The notes under the pieces were generated by a model that worked only from the letters and a program-made list of their open reading frames with translations, was not told the DNA's origin and searched no databases. This document shows positions 34,455 through 36,459 of a stretch of DNA of 36,459 bases, piece by piece; the stretch's first letter is position 1, and each line of letters opens with the position of its first letter. The stretch covers positions 1 to 36,459 of the forward strand of contig MGHI01000012.1 in the NCBI GenBank assembly GCA_001793155.1, given 5' to 3'. Made by a program: the position numbers and the translations under genes. The stretch comes from Candidatus Woesebacteria bacterium RIFCSPLOWO2_01_FULL_39_61. Its GTDB lineage: Bacteria > Patescibacteriota > Microgenomatia > UBA8517.

Positions 34455-35702
34455 ATGAAAACTTCTACAAATTTGGCCGTTTTTTCACTACATACCTGTC
34501 CTATAGCTTCAAGTGAAGGTAAAGAAACGGGAGGATTGAACGTATACGTTTTAGAAACAGCAAAGCAGTTGGGTAAATTGGGTTACAAAGTTGACATGTT
34601 TACTCGTTCACAAGATCGACTCAAGCCTTACTTAATTGAAGTTACTCCTAATGTGCGATTGATGCATCTTGTTGCAGGACCGGAAAAACCTATTCCCAAG
34701 AAAAATTTACTACCCTACGTAGACAGCTTTACAAAAGCTTTTCTTAACTTTTCCAGAAAGGAAAATCGTACTTATGAACTTTTGCACTGCCACTATTATC
34801 TTTCGGGATTAGCAGGACTTAAGATTAAACAGGCATATCAAATCCCGTTATTGATGACTTTTCACACCCTTGCTCTTATGAAAAATCTGGTTGGCAGATC
34901 AGAAGACGAGACTGAAGAAAGTGCTCGACTTAAAGCTGAGAGGAAATTAGTCAAGAAATCCGACCGCATAATTGCATCAAGCTATAAGGATAAAACTTAT
35001 CTAAAGTATCTTTATGACGCTTCAGCAGAAAAAATTTCCGTCGTTAGCCCGGGATTCGATGTTCAACTTTTTTCTCCAATTCCGAAATCCAAAGCAAAAA
35101 TGGAAATTGGGTCAGATTCTCTTAAAAAGTTAATTTTATCGGTAGGTAGAATAGAACCGCTAAAAGGGTTTGACGTTCTCTTATACGCTATAAAAATATT
35201 GTTAGTGAAAAATCCCAAGCTTCAGAAACATATTTCGTTATGGATTGTTGGAGGAGATACATCTGAACCCGTTAGTCTTTGGTCGGGAGAGTTAAAACAT
35301 TTGGAAAAATTGCGCCGGGATCTTGGAATTAAAGCGTCTGTTAAATTCGTCGGCCATAAGGCCCAAGAAATGTTACCCTATTATTATTCTGCCGCGGAGC
35401 TTGTCGTAATGCCTTCTCATTATGAATCGTTCGGAATAGTTGCCTTGGAGGCTATGGCATGTGGCACTCCAGTTATTATTTCTAATGTTGCCGGTGCTTC
35501 GGACCTGGTTCGTACAGTACACGGTGGAATGCTAACTTCGGTTAATAATCCAGTTCTCCTGGCAACCCAAATCGAATATATTCTATCCGATAGGCTAGCT
35601 TCGCAAAAGAGGCAACAAAAAATAAAGAATAAAATAAAAAATTACACTTGGGAAAAAAGTGCTATCCAGTTAGATAGGGTTTATCGCTCGGTGTTGAAAT
35701 AA
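34455..35702 (+). CDS. Glycosyltransferase family 4 (MshA/sucrose-phosphate-synthase-like)
   Basis: The 415-aa protein is a GT-B glycosyltransferase that moves a sugar from a nucleotide sugar. Its N-terminus, HTCPIASSEGKETGGLNVYVLETAKQLGKLG, is given by the joined motifs GKETGGLNVYVLETAKQL and LLHCHYYLSGLAGLK; these and IPLLMTFHTLALMKN match the MshA/sucrose-synthase group. The C-terminal half has ILSVGRIEPLKGFDVLL and the E-x7-E motif HYESFGIVALEAMACGTPVI. The acceptor is not known. The start is placed at ATG 34455 by the GGAG at 34446. A strong inverted repeat lies upstream, so regulation is possible. Confidence 0.92.
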   Translation: MKTSTNLAVFSLHTCPIASSEGKETGGLNVYVLETAKQLGKLGYKVDMFTRSQDRLKPYLIEVTPNVRLMHLVAGPEKPIPKKNLLPYVDSFTKAFLNFSRKENRTYELLHCHYYLSGLAGLKIKQAYQIPLLMTFHTLALMKNLVGRSEDETEESARLKAERKLVKKSDRIIASSYKDKTYLKYLYDASAEKISVVSPGFDVQLFSPIPKSKAKMEIGSDSLKKLILSVGRIEPLKGFDVLLYAIKILLVKNPKLQKHISLWIVGGDTSEPVSLWSGELKHLEKLRRDLGIKASVKFVGHKAQEMLPYYYSAAELVVMPSHYESFGIVALEAMACGTPVIISNVAGASDLVRTVHGGMLTSVNNPVLLATQIEYILSDRLASQKRQQKIKNKIKNYTWEKSAIQLDRVYRSVLK

Positions 35703-35747
35703 AAGGTCACCTTCAAAAAACCTTAAATATTTTTGATATTAGCTTTA

Positions 35748-35770
35748 GCGTGGCGACTCGCAGCGTTTTT
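35748..35770 (+). terminator. Possible terminator after the glycosyltransferase gene
   Basis: GCG...GCGACTCGC...CG with T5 immediately after suggests a small imperfect hairpin (35748-35765) and T tract (35766-35770). The stem is short, so this is weak. Confidence 0.3.
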
Positions 35771-35792
35771 GATAAAATAATTTATAGTTTAC

Positions 35793-35831
35793 GGTGGCTG
35801 TAGGAAAACAGTAGTTTTCGTAGCATCCACC
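35793..35831 (+). other. Hairpin starting with a tRNA-His-like 5' end
   Basis: GGTGGCTGTAG (35793-35803) is identical to the first 11 bases of the intact tRNA-His at 36162. Here it begins a hairpin in which GGTGG pairs with CCACC (35827-35831) and GAAAAC (35804-35809) pairs with GTTTTC (35814-35819). It looks like the remains of a decayed tRNA gene or a tRNA-mimicking terminator; it lacks anticodon and T arms. Confidence 0.35.
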
Positions 35832-35844
35832 TTAACAAGTTACA

Positions 35845-35902
35845 GTGGTTGTAGCTCAGTTGGTTAGACCTGCCTGCCGGCAGGCAGGGCGCGAGTTGTG
35901 GA
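35845..35902 (+). pseudogene. 5' fragment of tRNA-His, interrupted in the D arm
   Basis: From 35845 the sequence follows tRNA-His (GTGGtTGTAGCTCAGTTGGTTAGA), is broken in the 3' strand of the D stem by a 20-bp palindrome (35869-35888), resumes (GCGCGAG, one G lost) and runs through the anticodon loop TTGTGGA (35896-35902). The match to the intact gene stops there and a GIY-YIG reading frame follows. The 3' half is absent, so it cannot be a functional tRNA. Confidence 0.8.
35869..35888. repeat. 20-bp perfect GC-rich palindrome in the tRNA-His fragment
   Basis: CCTGCCTGCC (35869-35878) followed by GGCAGGCAGG (35879-35888) is an exact palindrome. From memory, similar CCTGCCGGCAGG-type palindromes are scattered in CPR genomes; I cannot confirm that here. 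It splits GA|GC of the tRNA D stem. Confidence 0.85.
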
Positions 35903-36146
35903 ATATTTTGTCTACATAATTAAGAGCATGTCGAAAAATAAATTTTATACTGGTATTACTTCAAACATATTAAGAAGATTAAATGAACATAATAGTAGGT
36001 TATCTAACACAAGAACAACTAAATATATTAGAGATTTCGAATTGATTTTTGTTCAAATAGTTAAGAATAGATTGGAAGCAAGAAAATTGGAAAAATATTT
36101 TAAATCTGGTACGGGTAGAGAATTAAGAGCCGAAATAGTAAAATAG
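35898..36146 (+). CDS. GIY-YIG endonuclease domain protein, starting in the tRNA-His anticodon
   Basis: The 82-aa protein is a stand-alone GIY-YIG nuclease of the small UvrC/Intron-type-I (URI) kind: MEYFVYIIKS, then FYTGITSNILRRLNEHN with the catalytic Arg region, and a C-terminal LEARKLEKYFKSGTGREL. Length fits the family (about 80-100 aa). The start codon is GTG at 35898, which is the anticodon triplet of the upstream tRNA-His fragment. The second codon GAA continues the shared GTGGA, so tRNA and gene meet over a few bases. Most relatives start with ATG; a chance TGGA microhomology could have replaced ATG by GTG. The gene lies between a broken and an intact tRNA-His. Confidence 0.88.
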   Translation: MEYFVYIIKSMSKNKFYTGITSNILRRLNEHNSRLSNTRTTKYIRDFELIFVQIVKNRLEARKLEKYFKSGTGRELRAEIVK

Positions 36147-36161
36147 TGTACAAAGTGATAA

Positions 36162-36236
36162 GGTGGCTGTAGCTCAGTTGGTTAGAGCGCGAGGTTGTGG
36201 ACCTTGAGGTCGGGGGTTCGAGACCCCTCAGCCACC
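36162..36236 (+). tRNA. tRNA-His (GTG anticodon)
   Basis: The cloverleaf is complete: the extra G at -1 (36162), acceptor GTGGCTG pairing with CAGCCAC, D arm GCTC/GAGC, anticodon stem CGAGG/CCTTG with loop TTGTGGA (anticodon GTG), variable AGGTC and T arm GGGGG/CCCCT with TTCGAGA. The discriminator is C73, pairing with G-1, which is a tRNA-His hallmark. CCA is not encoded in full. Confidence 0.96.
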
Positions 36237-36459
36237 CAACATACATTAAAAATAAGCCAATTTTGTCATGTAAGGACTCCGACTAAAATTGCCTCTTAAA
36301 ACTCTCGGTTATTCAAAAATAAATGTAAGGAATTAAATTAGTAGTTAGAAGTTTAGACAAAGACTACGGGTATTCTTAACGAGTTGGCACAATGAATAGT
36401 GTGTTTTCTAGGTAAAATCGGGGATTTTTAAACATTTCAGGGTGGGAAAATCTGTAACA
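36237..36459. other. Terminal intergenic stretch, nothing recognised
   Basis: This AT-rich stretch after the tRNA shows no convincing reading frame, hairpin with T tract or repeat of the preceding elements. It may hold the promoter of a gene beyond the window. Confidence 0.5.

Noticed and set aside
35845-36236. tRNA-His split by an intron carrying the GIY-YIG gene
   Set aside because: An intron would be followed by only the 3' half of the tRNA, but a full-length tRNA-His follows, so this is fragment plus intact copy.

Overview
This window looks like chromosome from a Candidate Phyla Radiation bacterium, most plausibly Microgenomates-like. That rests on remembered gene content, not a search. 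Genes are compact, AT-rich and often overlap by 4 bp. Several surface or membrane proteins are of CPR type: a VirB2-like pilin, a 45-aa protein with a GVYLVQ anchor, and a large membrane protein of unknown function. UvrC is short, and there are a RAYT transposase and many short palindromes. TGA serves as a normal stop (ruvC, uvrB, uvrA), so this is not a recoded CPR lineage.

Layout. 1-366 has no protein gene but holds a candidate structured RNA with its own promoter and terminator. 367-2451: ruvC, an elongation-factor-domain-2-like protein behind a multi-hairpin leader, an HExxH metallopeptidase and holA. 2459-5396: sugar-phosphate enzymes (phosphohexomutase, inositol-monophosphatase-like, HAD). 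5397-6138: a RAYT transposase with REP-like elements on both sides and one inside its own reading frame. 6183-12599: central carbon metabolism (PGI/PMI, ppsA, eno, gpmI). 12596-22129: a DNA-damage block, with lexA divergent from uvrB, then uvrA, a transglutaminase-like membrane protein and a short uvrC overlapping end to end. 22158-26928: membrane and secretion genes (holin-like, secG, an orphan membrane-anchored solute-binding protein), two unknowns and a beta-carbonic-anhydrase-like protein. 27106-33119: an F-type ATP synthase operon. 33164-35702: CBS protein, SurA-N-like protein and a GT4 glycosyltransferase. 35793-36236: a tRNA-His locus rearranged around a GIY-YIG nuclease gene.

Most notable points. 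(1) The ATP synthase operon has no delta-subunit gene; subunit b ends at 122 aa and alpha lacks its usual N-terminal segment, so three parts of the peripheral-stalk attachment are missing together. (2) A 5' tRNA-His fragment, with a 20-bp perfect palindrome in its D arm, is joined at the anticodon loop to a GIY-YIG ORF whose GTG start is the anticodon; an intact tRNA-His follows. (3) A structured RNA of about 180 nt lies before ruvC. (4) The transposase has captured its own REP-like sequence in frame, and a related hairpin encloses GGAGG before holA. (5) Many -10 boxes sit only 4-12 nt before start codons, suggesting leaderless or near-leaderless mRNAs. (6) Some enzymes carry substitutions at key positions: Thr for the nucleophilic Ser in GpmI and Asn for the second Asp in the HAD enzyme.
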